Below are positions 40,164 to 52,846 of a stretch of DNA of 64,000 nucleotides, piece by piece (within the stretch, counting starts at the first letter, position 1; each line of letters opens with the position of its first letter). Position numbers and translations under genes: made by a program. The stretch is from assembly GCA_029948255.1 (NCBI GenBank), contig JALIZF010001225.1, forward strand, positions 124,001 through 188,000, written 5' to 3'. This DNA is from Telmatactis stephensoni. Lineage: Eukaryota; Cnidaria; Anthozoa; Actiniaria; Isophelliidae. Below the pieces are notes generated by a model that searched no databases, was not told the origin of the DNA, and worked only from the letters and a program-made list of their open reading frames with translations.

Positions 40164-42680
40164 CCAGGTGATCTGGCGAAAATCGATTAGCCAATCAGAT
40201 TGCAAATCGTGCTTTCCGAAAAAGAATCAATCCCAAGCGTCCTTTGCGAGCGCAAATCCTTGATTTGAGGAAAAAGCAAAACAAAATGGCGGACACCACC
40301 AAGTGAAGAAATCGTTATATTCCTGGGTATTTAGCACATAAAAACATTCCTTGTTTAAAGACTATGTTTAACAAATAATAATTAACATTTATTTATCCTT
40401 ACTGCATCAATGCCTGTGGATTTTGGCTAAAAAATGAACACTAAACTCGAAGGGCTCGAAGGAGAAGCGGAAGGAGTTCTTCAACTCTTCGCAAGATTTA
40501 TCAACGAAATCTGTATCAGCACTGAGGTCCTCTGCAGTCTTCAGGTTTGCTAGCTAAGCAATGTCTGGTCCTTTTTCTCTGACACTCTTTCTTGTGGATC
40601 ATGGATTTTTCCAGTAAATGCATGTAGCTAGTCAAGGATATTTTGGAGTTGCAAATAAAAACTTTCAAGGTCACTGAGTCCCAAATTTTAGCTTTCGTAT
40701 TTCTTCTAGGTATAACAAAATCCTACTTATTAGGAATTTTTGTTTGTTATTTAAGTTATTAACCTATTATTACCGTTATATGATGATATAATAAAACATA
40801 TTTAGGAATACATTTGTCAGTGTCATGAAAATTTGTAAACCTGTGCAAATGATACTTATTTGAATCAATTTTGTTCATCAGTAGTGAATATTCTGTACAC
40901 CACAAGGTGAGGTGAAGTGCCCAACATTGTATTGTGCAATATCCATTGATTTTTTTCTCTCTGCCAACTGAAGTGCAAACTCCTTGTCAATCGTAACCAC
41001 AATAACATTGCTGTTTATTAGACTTGTCAAGTTACAGATAGAGATCATATATCAAGTAGTAGTGAAATAAAATGTTACCATGGAATTCAGGTTTTACATT
41101 GACATAGATTATTGCAGTGCCCTAACTTGGTAAAGTGCCACATTGAACTGTTTAAACAATGAACATTTACATGTATCAAGCCATTTTTGTGTATTTTCTG
41201 TGAGAAGAAACTTCTCTCATTTGCCCTCAAAGTAATATGGTATTCATATAAACTCTTGGATTTGTTAACATTTTGATAGAGTTTCATATAGGTATGCCCA
41301 AGAGGTTATAATTCAATTTTGTTTGTTGGCTAAGCCTTCTCTGGGGGCAGTATCCTGGTAGAAAAAAATAGAACCACTTTAGCTAGGGTGCAAGGTTAGT
41401 AAAAGGATGCCAAACAATATGGTTGGTCTTTGGATTGGTAAAAGTGTTTTCCATGCCTGGTCTTAAAAGTTATATTTCAAGGATTTTTGAACAATATGTG
41501 GAGGAGCTAAGCATTGCACGATGACTTTAGAACCTCTGCGAAGGAGGCTATATCAGGGATGTAGGGGCCAGGGGACATTAACTCCCATTTCTCCCCCAAC
41601 TTTTGGACCATTTAGGAATACCAACATACATTATCACTATGGATGGTGAATGTAAGTAAGTTATTGGCTCTTGTGGACAAACTGTTATCAGTATAAAGAT
41701 TGCAGGTTTTCTCAGAAATCTCAGTCTTTGTTTATTTCATCATTACTTTGAGTGAAGTTTTTCAAGGTCAGGTTTGAAAAACCAGCATATATTTTTGAGA
41801 CTTGTGTAGCAGAACATCTGTACTGTAAATTGACTTGATTTTTCCTTTAAATATGTGAATTCATAGTTACAAAAACTGTAATTCCCTGAGCTTTCCAGTC
41901 ATTGACCCATTTTCAGGGGAAGAGACCCCAAAGCTCAGGGCATTTTTGGAATGAATTTTCAATTGAAGTAATAACTGGAAAGTAGTCAATAAATTGTAAC
42001 TAGAAACCAATGTACAACCAAGTTCTGAATCTTTATTAAATGTTTATGTTGTGGCTAAATCTTCTTCTTGGTTCAAAAATAAATTTTCCTCATTCCTTTC
42101 TTTCTGTCATGGTCATGCATTATAAAAACAAGGGGGTGATAATTATTGAAGGTTCAAGAATAAAATTGGCTCACAACATCTACATGAAAGAATCGAAACT
42201 GCAGTTTCAGGAACAAATTAGGTTAAATTAAGTCAAGACGAGATTAATATGCACAACAGATTTATTATAGTTACTAAAGGCCTTCACAAAGCAAACATGG
42301 TAGCAATACCGTAAATTATAAAAGTTGATTAACGAAAATAACAATGTTTCAGAAATTACAAGTACTTCCCTTTCCAGTTTCAACTCAAATTTTATCGCCA
42401 CCGACAACTTCTCAAACCATTTTACCAGAAAAACGCCAAGATACATCCCACTTGGACAGCTGTTAGTCAGCATAAAGATTCGAGTTCTCAGCTTCTTCAC
42501 TGTACGTAACTCGTTTTTGATAAGAAAACGGTTTTTGACCAAATATTTTCTTGATTTTCTCGAGACATTTTCAAAATGGCCATCACAAAAATATTGTAAA
42601 CCAAGCGCGCACAGAATGTTGGGATTGATTCTTTTTCAGATTAGAAAATCATGCTTTGCGCGCCCACTCAGATCACCTGG
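40164..42680. mobile_element. 2.5 kb TIR element inserted in the 3' flank of unit C
   Basis: The ends are CCAGGTGATCTG and CAGATCACCTGG, and similarity extends about 80 bp inward through AAAAAGAATCAATCCCAA. Units B and D read through this point (AATCAAAAGTAAAAC), which shows the empty site and suggests a duplication of about 2 bases (AA). A 40-codon frame at 40437-40550 ends in a CAG/GTTTGC donor-like site but has no recognisable family. Otherwise I see no genes in these 2.5 kb. Confidence 0.7.
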
Positions 42681-43539
42681 AAAGTATAACATACAATATA
42701 TACATTCGGGTTTTAGGGGGCGGCTGACTTTGAATGAGCGAAAGTGCAATTACACGGAAAATAAAAAACATTTAAGTTCGTCTTTAAAGTAGCATAAAAT
42801 TATTGGTCTTTTACCACGAACCGTGTTTGTTGTTGGTTTCTCGCACTCAGTTTCTTTCAAATAGGTTCGGAATCTAGCATTATATCTTGTATATATAGGT
42901 ATAGCTTGGTAAATGCGGCATTAAAAGCAATATATGTAAGATTTAGGTAAATCGTATACCCCTTTTGCCCAGTGAGTTGTATGGACAGTTTTGGAACGAA
43001 TGTACATACAGACTTTGAGGATTGAACTTATTGAAGATAACAATGTATTGTGTCGTCTTTAGGAGGAATAATAGTGACGTCAGAAGTAGTACACGGCGAT
43101 GATGCGGTTTCTTTGCACTCTTTATTGTCCTTCAAACAGTAAAACTCGTCGCATTTACCTGTAGACATAAATCAACATGAGTAACCCAAACTATACCAAA
43201 ATATTAAGTAGGCATCATATGCGACTTGCAATACATTACAATAAAATGTCATTAGAGTTGTCAATACAAACACTTGCTCAGTGAACACCGGAATGAGTTC
43301 ACGTCGGTACACTGACCCTTGCACCCGTGTCGGTCGCTAAATCGCTAAATCACAGCTTACTGTTGATAAATTTGTATATATAAGCAAATATTTAGCGACA
43401 AAATCTATGCTTATTGGATTATTTGGGAAAAGGAAAGAAATTTTGAAATTGGCATTTAACTCAAACACTCTGCACACTAAGGAAAAATGGTCGTCTATTT
43501 AAAACATCCGAGCAATTAGACATTCCGCCCTTTACCTAG

Positions 43540-44054
43540 AGTTCTCAAACTCATCAATTATTCATGTTATCAACCAACCAAGTGTCTCAAATTAGGTCAC
43601 ATGATGAAAGTCCGCTCTAAAGTACTTTCAAATGATTTCAAAGTACTTGGACTTGGAAATAATTTCCAGACAATCCGGGGGTGTTTTATTCCATCTATAT
43701 ATTATATCATAAATGTAATTTGGTAACGTTTTCTATGACTCTTAGAAATATTAGCTCAAGAAAACATATAGTTCCTTAATATCTAAAACATCATTTTAAA
43801 GCGTTAAAAGACTACTGAAATATTTTCATTATAACCAGTACCGAGATTCGAACTCCTAACCACTAACTCACTAATCTCTATTGCTTACCACTGAGCCACT
43901 AGTTAACTCGTTGACCAGAAAGGAATTTTTTGAAATGTTATAGAAACTATCCGTTCATGCGCGCATAATTATTAGTCAATATTTTCATTATAATAAAATG
44001 GGTAAATGTCTGACCAAATATTCCTCCCGAATAATTAATGAGTTTGAGAAGTCG
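43540..44054. mobile_element. TIR element containing a tRNA-like sequence
   Basis: The inverted ends read CTCAAACTCAT(C/T)AATTATTC. The element lies in intron 1 of copy C. A pol III-type sequence occupies 43836-43915 on the minus strand. Confidence 0.65.
43836..43915 (-). repeat. tRNA-like sequence with A and B boxes
   Basis: On the minus strand TGGCTCAGTGGT and AGTTCGAATCTC match A and B boxes and are about 44 bases apart, as in a tRNA. The acceptor stem does not pair and the T stem is partial, so it is a tRNA pseudogene or SINE head. Confidence 0.5.
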
Positions 44055-44107
44055 TTCAAAAGCCTCCAATTCGGACTTGACGGTATTTCAAAGTCCTTGC
44101 AATTAGT

Positions 44108-44170
44108 TCCAGTCCTCAGCTGCGCCTCGGACTCAAGTCCTCATTGTCGGCCTTTAAACATTACTTAGAA
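44108..44170. other. Empty-site relative of the 70-2119 element
   Basis: The sequence GCGCCTCGGACT followed directly by CAAGTCCTCATTGTCGG joins what lies left of position 63 and right of position 2119. It shows a related locus without the element. Confidence 0.55.
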
Positions 44171-44455
44171 AATGATCACACTCACTCGCCCAATTAGCGC
44201 TTAATTAGTATTTTGGTGCTTTATATTCCATAGACTAACTAAATGTGTCAAGTGGTGAGGACTTTGAAGAACAGGGAAATTGTGGGGTAAAGAAAACAAG
44301 TACGGTCAGTGAGCTTTTATAACTAATTATTATATACCCTTGTCGATACGCGCGCTCTGATGTAAGCAGCGCGAGCTCGACCGCGCGCGCGCACCTTTTG
44401 AGTTTTTTAGGAAAGAATCGATTTTTTCCCCTCGAATATTTACTTAAAAATATAT

Positions 44456-44575
44456 AATAAAACAAATAGAACATCTTTTTCCGTGCTTCATTCAGTAATA
44501 CAGCACTTAGGAAGTGACTTCCTGCGTGCTGTATCACTGAATGGAGCACGGAAAAAGCTGTTCTATTTGTTAATT
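44456..44575. mobile_element. Hairpin MITE
   Basis: AACAAATAGAACA and AGCACGGAAAAAG occur inverted around a short loop near GGAAGTGACTTCC. There is no coding sequence. From 44576 to 45380 I see no other feature. Confidence 0.7.
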
Positions 44576-45889
44576 AGTATTCTCTATTTATAAAATATTT
44601 GAGACTTAACGTGAGCGCTTACTGTGAGAAATTTTAGACACTCGAAACCTCGAACTTATAATAATAAATATAATAAAATAACTTATATAGCGCCAAAATC
44701 CTAAAGTTCAGTGGCGCTGTGTAATATAAATTACAATTTACAGAAAACTAAGTTTTCTTAAAACTTGTGTTTTCAGGCTTGTTGATAGCACGTAAAATAG
44801 GCACTTTTTTGCTATCGTTATCTAGCTCGTCGCTCTAGTAGATTTAGTATCCATCTCATATACACCTATTTCAATAAACGTTGTCGGTACATCAAGCCTA
44901 CGCGACTCACCCGAAAGGGAGTATGGAAAGAAATTACTAAAGTTATAAAACAGCTTAAAACCACAAATATTCCACACGATTACTCAAATTCAGCTTGCTT
45001 TGACCTTATACACTGCAGAACTTCACTTACTGAATGATGCTAAAGTCGATACCAAAGCTGAAACGAAAGTGAAGTTTTGCTACTACCCATACCGTCCTTT
45101 TCGGTCTAGTCGCGTGGGCTTGAGACCTCTCATACGACAACCTTTCTTGAAATAGGTGTATATTGTGACAATTTCTATCCCTAAAAAAGCCTGTGGAGTT
45201 CTGTAGCCAAAGCGGCCTCCAGCCGGCCGGTCTGATGCGGTGCATGACATAAATGAGCCTCTTTAATTGGAAAACGCAAAAAATGTATCGGACAAAAGAA
45301 AGCAGTGCAAAACAAATAAGCCTTTAGACAATTTAACAATAAAAGCGAGTAAATCGCTCGTGAGGGTGATCATATTCTAAGACAGTTAAAAAATGAACAC
45401 GAGTGTCCCATGGGATATAGAGTCCCGAGCATTAGATAAAAGGCCACGAGGGCGCACCTTACTTAGCATACTTTTTATTAAAACATTGTTTTGAGATAAT
45501 GCAAACAGGGACTTGAAGGGGTTTTGCATGATCCGCGATTGGACTAAAATCCTCTGCGTGATCCGTGAAAGCAAGCCAGATTTTGCTGTAATTTCATTGA
45601 ATCGTTTTGTAAATATGCATGATTCGTGAACTGACTGCAAATGGAAGTGTGATTCGTGATCAAACCTCCCCTTCAAAATATAGCTTGTACCAGAAAATTT
45701 AAATAAACTTGATTTCAATTAAACATTTACCATTGATTGTAATGTACACCATCTGAACAACAGCAATCAACTGTGCAAACTTCTTCATCGCGCACAAACT
45801 TCTTCGATTCCTAAACCATTAATGTTGGATTAGCTCCCGTATATTCTACGTAAAACTCCAGAAGAGATGACAAACTATGAATAACACTT

Positions 45890-46018
45890 AAACAGTGGTC
45901 TTTACCTTCAAGTTGCTGTTGAAACTGCACAAGTAGGAGCAGAGTCGATATGCGATCTCTAGGGAATGCACTATTTGAAGTGAAAGTTGAAGTACAATGG
46001 AATTATGTCATATTTATA
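45890..46018 (-). promoter_or_regulatory. TATA promoter and 5' UTR exon of copy C
   Basis: TATAAATA lies at 46011-46018 on the minus strand, with the same downstream context and UTR donor as in A and B. The promoter survives although the coding part is deleted. Confidence 0.55.
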
Positions 46019-46449
46019 GACGATAATTGTTGACGACCACCACGACGACCCCATTTACGCAGTTGGACAAGAGACTGTTTTATATTGCCTGCAAACCTGC
46101 ACACCTGCATGTCAAACTCACCAACTCACTAAAAGTGCTTTCTTTTAGAACACAGAGAGCTTGGCATTCAATAAGGGAGGAAAGAGTCAGATCCTAAAGC
46201 GACTAGACCATATACTATTAGGCTAACTACTTGTCTACTAAGGGATTTGGAAGATAAAAATTGTTATGCAAATTACATTTGCAAGGTGGCGAAGAGGTGC
46301 GCTATGACTTATTTTATTTTTATTTATAATTATCATTTTTTGACTTCTTCTTTTCTCCTTCAACTTTATAGAAGATGCGCCTAATGCAATCTTTTAGTAA
46401 ATAAATAAGTAAATGAATAAATAAATAAATAAATAAAACAAAAAAAATT

Positions 46450-49152
46450 CAAATCTTAACTTTGTAAGCAGTGACGGTGAAACAGATCGTACACTTAATA
46501 ATTTTCGTTATTTGGATAGAATGTATTTTGATGCAACACGAATATCTGCGACAAATTATGAGCAAGGTCAAGCTAGTTTACTTTGGAAGCAACAGTACCC
46601 TCGCTAACGTCACAATGCACAAAGGCTTAATCGTTGGGTAGAGACACAAGTACGGCTAATCAAAACAACAAGGTAAACAACATCAAACGAGAGATGCACG
46701 AAAACGGCAACATGAGATGACGAATATACGAGTTTTTTCAATTCAAAAGATGGCCAAGATGTAAAAAAACCGAAAATTTTCCATCAGACAGTGCGTCAAT
46801 ATGCATCTTTCAATAATGCACATGGCTTACTTCGAAATGCGCGAGATGGACTTTTTCTTTTCTGCGCGCGCAAATCATATATATTTTTCTCATTATGACG
46901 AAACATTTGGATAGAATTTAACTCGCAATATTTTCTGTCTTGACCTTACCGTTTGTACCATTACTTTTGAAGGAATAATTAATTGTCTTGTTTTCAGTTA
47001 CAATTCATTCAACAGTTTGTGAAGACAGCAACATACAAACACGCATGCAATATAATACGATGAGAAAAAGGTTCAATGAAAAGCAGAAAAATAGAGAAAA
47101 AAGAAGAAAGATCACAAAAACGAAAAAAGAGAGAATATTATGGAAAGGAGAGAAAAGGATTAAAAAAACAAACAAAACTTCGCCAGAAATGATAACCGTG
47201 GCGCCTGCCGTGAGCGGTCAGCAGTTATACCCTAAAGCTCAGAAATTCCAAAATGACGGATAGAACAACCAGAGGTTCGAAGCTAGCTTTTTCTTATTCT
47301 TCTTTGCATAATCTAAGCAATATTTATTATGATAAAAAATATAGGAAAGGCATCCCTCTGATGAAAATGTTATGGTTGACTTGACTTGTTATGGTTGACT
47401 TGACTTGAAGATTTTCATAAATATCCAATACGTCTGACATATTCAAATAAGTTGCCGGGAACTCATATTTCGCGCCAAGAATGCGTCCGCTGTTCTAACT
47501 ACTTAGAAGCTCAAGGAGTTTGACTTCAATTTGGTGTATCGATCGCGAGTTTTCGCCCAATATTACTCAAACTATTGCCCCAGAAGTTATTGGAATATGG
47601 AGTGTGGTATCGCAGGTTGCCAACAACACGTCGAAGAAGTGCTTTTTAAATTGAACTAGACGCACAATGGTGCGTTTACTCGTGCCCAGCCCAAGGAATT
47701 GAGCCAGCTTGGGATACCTGTGGTCTTACATAAGCTAGATGCCAAAGCTGCATGGTCTTTGACAGCCATCATTTTATTTGCTTGGTTGCCCATCTAGTTT
47801 GTAATATTTTCAAATAATAAAATTTAAGTGTCTAATGTATTCTAGAGTTAATTTGCAGATGAAAGAAAAAGGACTATTTGGTTTGTATTAGTAATGTTGC
47901 TGAAAACAAAAGAAAACAAAAAGATTTACAGTCTGCTATTAGTTAGCCAATTCTTTTACTAGCAAAGGAATGTGCTCGATTGCCTAAGCATCAATTTGGG
48001 GAACAATAAATCAAAATTTCTATGTTCACACATTCCAGCTGACTTTTTTTTTCTGGGGAGGAAGAACAGGATAATCCAGAGAAAAGTGGTCATCCTGCAC
48101 TACCATTAGAATGAAGCTTCTGATTTGTTCAAATATCAAAACAAAGAATATGTGGATTATCTCTCTCCCTTTTTTGGTTTTGCCATTCTTTGTTACTTGA
48201 ACAAATCACAAGCACTGTTCTGACCGCAGTGTATTACTGGAGAAAAGCACCAGAAACAAGGCAGAAAACAAACCCTTCAGCATTTAAGTTTCTCATCAAG
48301 TGATTTATTGCACCAATCTTCCTTTTATACATCTTCCTCATGAAAGACAGAGGTTATCATAGAAACTTGGCTAATAAATGAGATACACCTCCCTGAAAAC
48401 TTATTGTGTGAATAATTTCTATACAGTTTCAAATAGATGTACGCAACAAAGACTTAAAACAAAAATGTACTATAATAGCTTAGAAGTAGAATATCAAAAA
48501 AGAAATAAAAGGCATAAATACTTAATAAGTACAACCAAACTCTTGGTTTGGGCTCCCTGTGGTTGCCTATTCTTTTGTGATATATTTCAAAATCAGCAAA
48601 CTGGAAATGGAATATAATCCCAGAACTGATAACGCTTTGAATCCTTCAAATTATTCTCTAAGTACCAAAGAGATTTTTAGTACCAAACACAAATATCTTG
48701 ACGAGTGAAAGACACTTTAGCTTTTAGTTTATACGCTTTATCACACTTCAGGGCTATTTGTTTGACTCAGTCAGTTACACTTACACTTTAAGCCGGGTTT
48801 ATGAAAACCACTCTAATTCTTCGGCGTTTCAAAGAGTAAGCTTAAATCAAATTGAACATGGAAATATAATTCGACTGCCTCGAATTAAGAAAGTTTTGTC
48901 AGTAGCATGAAAATGCCAGTTGATCTAAAAATTCCAAAAGTCTAAACAACAGAGGGATATAAATATATGTCTCAAACCAGCTTAGTCATGTTTTAGAAAG
49001 CGAGATTTGCAAGCTAACATTTGAATATATAACTTATCGTCGATTTGTAAGTAAATTTTGAATGAAGAAGCTTGAATTTACCTTGATTGAGACTCACGAG
49101 AGACTCCTATGACACAATGGCTCGATCCGACTGCATTTATAGTGAAGTTTAA
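46450..49152. other. Unit C upstream flank, then unassigned DNA
   Basis: The part to about 47175 is the duplicated upstream flank. From there to 51005 unit C carries extra DNA relative to unit A. I see no convincing gene in 47280-49150. Short frames lack start context, splice sites and composition bias. Confidence 0.45.
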
Positions 49153-49989
49153 GGTTGGTGCCTACTATTGTCCGCGCGCACTGCTTTCTGCGCATGCAAA
49201 AAACACTGAATTTTTGTCGGTAAAGCAATCGTAAAAGCAAGGCCTTTTTACGACTTTTTGAAAAAATAAACTTACAGAATTAAAGGAAAACCATTTAGCC
49301 TCTCCTGTGTTTGAATGAAATTCACAGTTGATAAATAGAACCTGAGTTACAACGCCTGTTTTGACTATCATTTCTACCAGAAACGATCTGTTTTTGCCGC
49401 CATCTTGAAAATTTCCCACAATGCATTGTAATTCGCTCTACTTTCCGGGGAGGGCTAGGGAATTTTTGATCATTTTCGCGAATTCTGATCAGTTTTCGCG
49501 CGTTTATCGGCAAATAACTTTCTAAATCGCACGGATACCCCTATTTTTTATTTCTGTAAATTGTAAAGTGGAGATTAACCTACTATTTTAAAATACTTTT
49601 ATGAATTTAAAATTGAAACTTGATTGCAAAAATTGGACTTTTCATTTGGCGGTCATGAACAAAAACAGGTCTAAAACTAGTAAAAAGTCATTGAAAAAAA
49701 TTGTTATTCTGGTTTTTCATATTTCGTATGGCATTGACAAGTAAGAGAATTGTGTTGTAAACGTTTTATTAAAAAAAGTTTGACATTTTTTCAAAATATG
49801 GGGTATTTATGATTTTTTCTTTGCGCCTCTCGAATAGGCAGATTTTGCAACATTTGATGGCGTGTAACTCATAAATATGCACGGTGACCCCCAATTTTTT
49901 CCTTGGATTCTAGCTCCCTATGATGGGTTCTTTGATATCCATGTGGTTTTTGGCCAAAAAAATTACCTTCCCATTAGTAGGCACCAACC
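49153..49989. mobile_element. TTAA-flanked TIR element, 837 bp
   Basis: The inverted ends read GGTTGGTGCCTACTA. TTAA lies directly outside both ends (49149-49152 and 49990-49993). An inverted short copy of the flanks without the element occurs at about 50334-50372. The TTAA duplication fits piggyBac- or Kolobok-type transposons. No transposase is encoded. Confidence 0.75.
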
Positions 49990-50279
49990 TTAAGTTACTA
50001 AACATATCAAAGAATTGACAATAGAAATGTGTCGTTCGTTTCTCATTCCATATTTGGGCATCTTACCTTATATGGAAGTCCGTGTAAATGTTTTTTTGAT
50101 GTTTTTTGCCTCTTAATGTTAAGATTTTGGCTTGAAACTTGCAGAAATTGTAGAGAATAAACACTTCAACAATATCCTGTCGGCCATTTTGGCTTAGCTA
50201 CCTCGCAAGTGGGTGCACAGGCAACCCAATGAAAATACACAGGAACCCCAACGAACGACATATACAATTGTTTGATATG

Positions 50280-50333
50280 CATTCCTGACTCGTGAAAATA
50301 ACTCTCGAGAGTTATTTTCACGAGTCAGGAATG
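50280..50333. repeat. Perfect 54-bp palindrome
   Basis: CATTCCTGACTCGTGAAAAT continues to a CTCGAG centre and is mirrored exactly with no spacer. It could extrude as a cruciform. Confidence 0.9.
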
Positions 50334-51714
50334 TTTAGTAACTTAAACTTCACTATAAATGCAGTCGGATCTGTTTTGCTCAGAAAGTTTACTGCTTTGC
50401 TTCCAGGTTCGATTCGATATGATGCAAGTCAGGCCGCTAGGGAAGCTGAGTCCGTGCGTGGCCTCGTTTCCATGCCTGCCTAATTTGCATACACATTTGC
50501 GACTACGACGATAGATTGAACGGTAAACCTAGACTCGTGCCGGCCTACGGCCTGGGCACGAGTAAAAAATGCTATTTCAATTTACTCCTCAATGAAGTAG
50601 AGAGACTTCGAATGAACAGTTGGTCAACCAAAATTCATCACTAGAGGTTCAACATTTTTACTAGTACCTTTATTATGGTATTATAAGCCCTTAATGTTAG
50701 TTGCTACCTGGAGGATTCCAGTTTCATGGTACTGGTTCTTATGGAGTATTGCACGAGACTTTGCATCGAAAGATGCTATGCGAATTTTTCATTTTGGTTA
50801 GGGATTTTTCTATTTTACCTTAGATTACATGTTAAATTTCAACATCTGAGGTTCAACTTTTTGGCATACTGTATTCGAAATGTATAAATCGAGCTTGAGT
50901 AAAAGTTTCGCATACATTTTCTTGTACGATTTGAGTGATAGCGAGCAAGTTGAAAGGGACTGGTGCGAGCAACACGGAGCTGATTTCTGGCGATGAGTAA
51001 ACGAAATAGTATGTTAACGAGTTCAGGTTCAATTTTCTCTAATCGACCTTCTACGGTCCAAGCCAGTCAGCTGTTGCACAAAATTGTTTCAATTACCTGC
51101 ATGGTAATAACTGGTAATAATAGGTTTGAAACCAATGTTGTTGTTTGTATTACAAACTTACTAGTTTAAAGATGTTCGATTAGTTACGTGTCTTTCGTGA
51201 TCTTCTTAATTCGAGTTCCTGTTTTCCTGTGATTAATTAGCCCTCAGAAACTGTATACGTAATTCAATTACATCATTTTGCACATTTCTAATAATTATTA
51301 GAAATGTTATTAAGTTTTTCTACTATCACAATCATCATCATTTTTGTTTGATTGTTTTTCTATTAAATTGTTTCTGTTGTGTGTTTGTTTGTTGCTGCCG
51401 GGGAAGTTTGTCTTTGTCCATTTTACTTATCATTTTGTTTGCAATATTCCCTTTCTTTCATTAATTCATTCATTCCCTAATTCAAGGTGGGGGATAATAG
51501 GGGAAAAGTACGGGATTTGAATGAAAATTATGCCCAAGGGGGTGGTGTATTAGGCACTTTTGGTATATTGCCTGTCCCCAGGGGACGTGCCATGACTGGG
51601 GATTTGTCTTATGAGCCTGCAATTTTAAATTCAGCGGTAATCAACCTTGTCATCAAGTTTATGTGTTATTTTTAGAAGCAATACGTTTGTTGTTTGTTTT
51701 TAGAAGCATATTTC
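50334..51714. other. No gene; unit C remnant
   Basis: A short inverted stretch around 50532-50570 (ACTCGTGCC and GGCACGAGT) is visible. Sequence from 51005 to 51480 is the displaced end of unit C (GTTAACGAGTTCAGGTTCAA). I see no coding sequence. Confidence 0.45.
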
Positions 51715-51722
51715 TTGTTCCC

Positions 51723-52064
51723 CTCAGCCCCGTTTTGGATAGGGGTGCGCCGCCGGAGTTCTAGAAACCTGACCCTGTTTAAGACACTCGAAAGTGAAAA
51801 ATGATACCCTGTTCAAGACAAATGAGAAAAAATCAGCAGAGTAGTCTCCTTTTAATGAGACAAAAAACGGCTGCGAAAGAGATAACAGAGCCGTCAATTA
51901 CGATATCTCGCACGGTGAGGCGCTTTTTAGAGTATTTTACACAAAAACATGATATGGCTTGCGATCTCTTTTCAGAATTATAGATCCTGTTTAAGACAAT
52001 TTTGGGTAAAATGTATACCCGTATAGCAAATATATGGGAGAACCCCCCCCCCCCCCCCCCGGGG
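51723..52064. mobile_element. Second hAT-like MITE of the G/C-run family
   Basis: It is flanked by TTGTTCCC on both sides (51715-51722 and 52065-52072), an 8-bp duplication. The right end is a long C run plus GGGG and the left end is degraded. Like the element at 17325 it carries repeated CCTGTT(C/T)AAGAC-type motifs and a TATACCCGTATA stretch before the C run. Confidence 0.65.
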
Positions 52065-52489
52065 TTGTTCCCTCTGCAAGAACGGTAATAATACAGTCAT
52101 GTAGTAGTAATATTTGTGCTGAACTGTACATCTATTCCATTGACTATTATCAAATCCTAGTTCTTGCAATTTTAATATGTTCTAATACGTTTATAATCAT
52201 CCTGTTTAGTAATTGATAACTGTACTGTTGTCCAACTTTATTGTAATAATTGGTTGATTTTCCTATTCTTTCAGAGTGATGTGCCATACCCAAATTGTGT
52301 TTGATGAATAAAATAATGTTTTTATACCTTTTGTTCAGTTAAATCTCTTTGCTATTTATACAATGTTCCCAGGGGGTGGAGGTTTGGTAACTACAGATAA
52401 ACCCCAGGGTCAGGGGTATTTGTCATCATTTGAGAGCATGCTTTCTACAAATCCCCACCTTGTCCCGGGGTGGGAGGAAACTGAGGAAA

Positions 52490-52760
52490 AACCGGGTTTT
52501 GACTCCAGCAAGACTCGAACCTTGCTACGAAAAGCAAATTACTAGTTAATTTTATGCAAATCCCAAAATATCAGCTCATGCATCCAGACAAATCGCTCAA
52601 ACGTCGCATGTTACGAATAGGATGAAGATTTCGGCCCCTTTAATTTTGCGCTATGCGGTAGAACGCAGCTAGCATCGCAGTCAAAGAGGGAGGAAGCTGT
52701 CGGAGCCTAGGCCTTAGATGACTGAACCATACCACTAGGCTAACTGGTCAACTGAGGGAA
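52490..52760 (-). repeat. SINE-like remnant of unit D
   Basis: On the minus strand GTTAGCCTAGTGGTATGG resembles an A box and GCAAGGTTCGAGTCTTGC a B box, separated by an insertion as in unit B. Confidence 0.45.
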
Positions 52761-52846
52761 TTGGAGGACAAAATAACCTAGTGTATCTTGAGAATGGACT
52801 GTCTTTTGTTGTGCAAATTACGTTTTCCGGGATTTGAAAACCTTTA

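Larger units (their letters stand above)
43028..45788 (-). pseudogene. Copy C of the 14-cysteine gene, exons 2-3 deleted
   Basis: Exon 1 (45731-45788) still encodes a leader, three codons shorter than in A (MKKFAQLIAVVQMVYITIN), with a good donor. The last exon (43028-43158) is intact, with the same acceptor and stop. Between them a deletion joins intron 3 sequence (GTCGGTCGCT) directly to the first nine bases of exon 2 (43350-43358). The body of exon 2, its GC donor, all of intron 2 and exon 3 are gone. If exon 1 were spliced straight to the last exon the phases (1 and 1) would still match, giving a short leader plus six-cysteine peptide. That is possible but speculative. A TATA box is kept. 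Confidence 0.75.
38780..47175. repeat. Tandem segmental duplication unit C
   Basis: Landmarks in the same order as unit B: the TTTCTCATTAGTAATTTTTG block, SINE remnant, 3' flank, last exon, intron, exon 1, promoter and upstream flank. A further piece of the unit appears at 51005-51480 beyond extra DNA. A MITE and a 2.5 kb TIR element interrupt the 3' flank. Confidence 0.7.

Noticed and set aside
43836..43915. Functional tRNA gene
   Set aside because: A and B boxes are present but the acceptor and T stems do not pair.
52034..52216. Proline-rich short frame
   Set aside because: It is the C run at the end of the hAT-like MITE.
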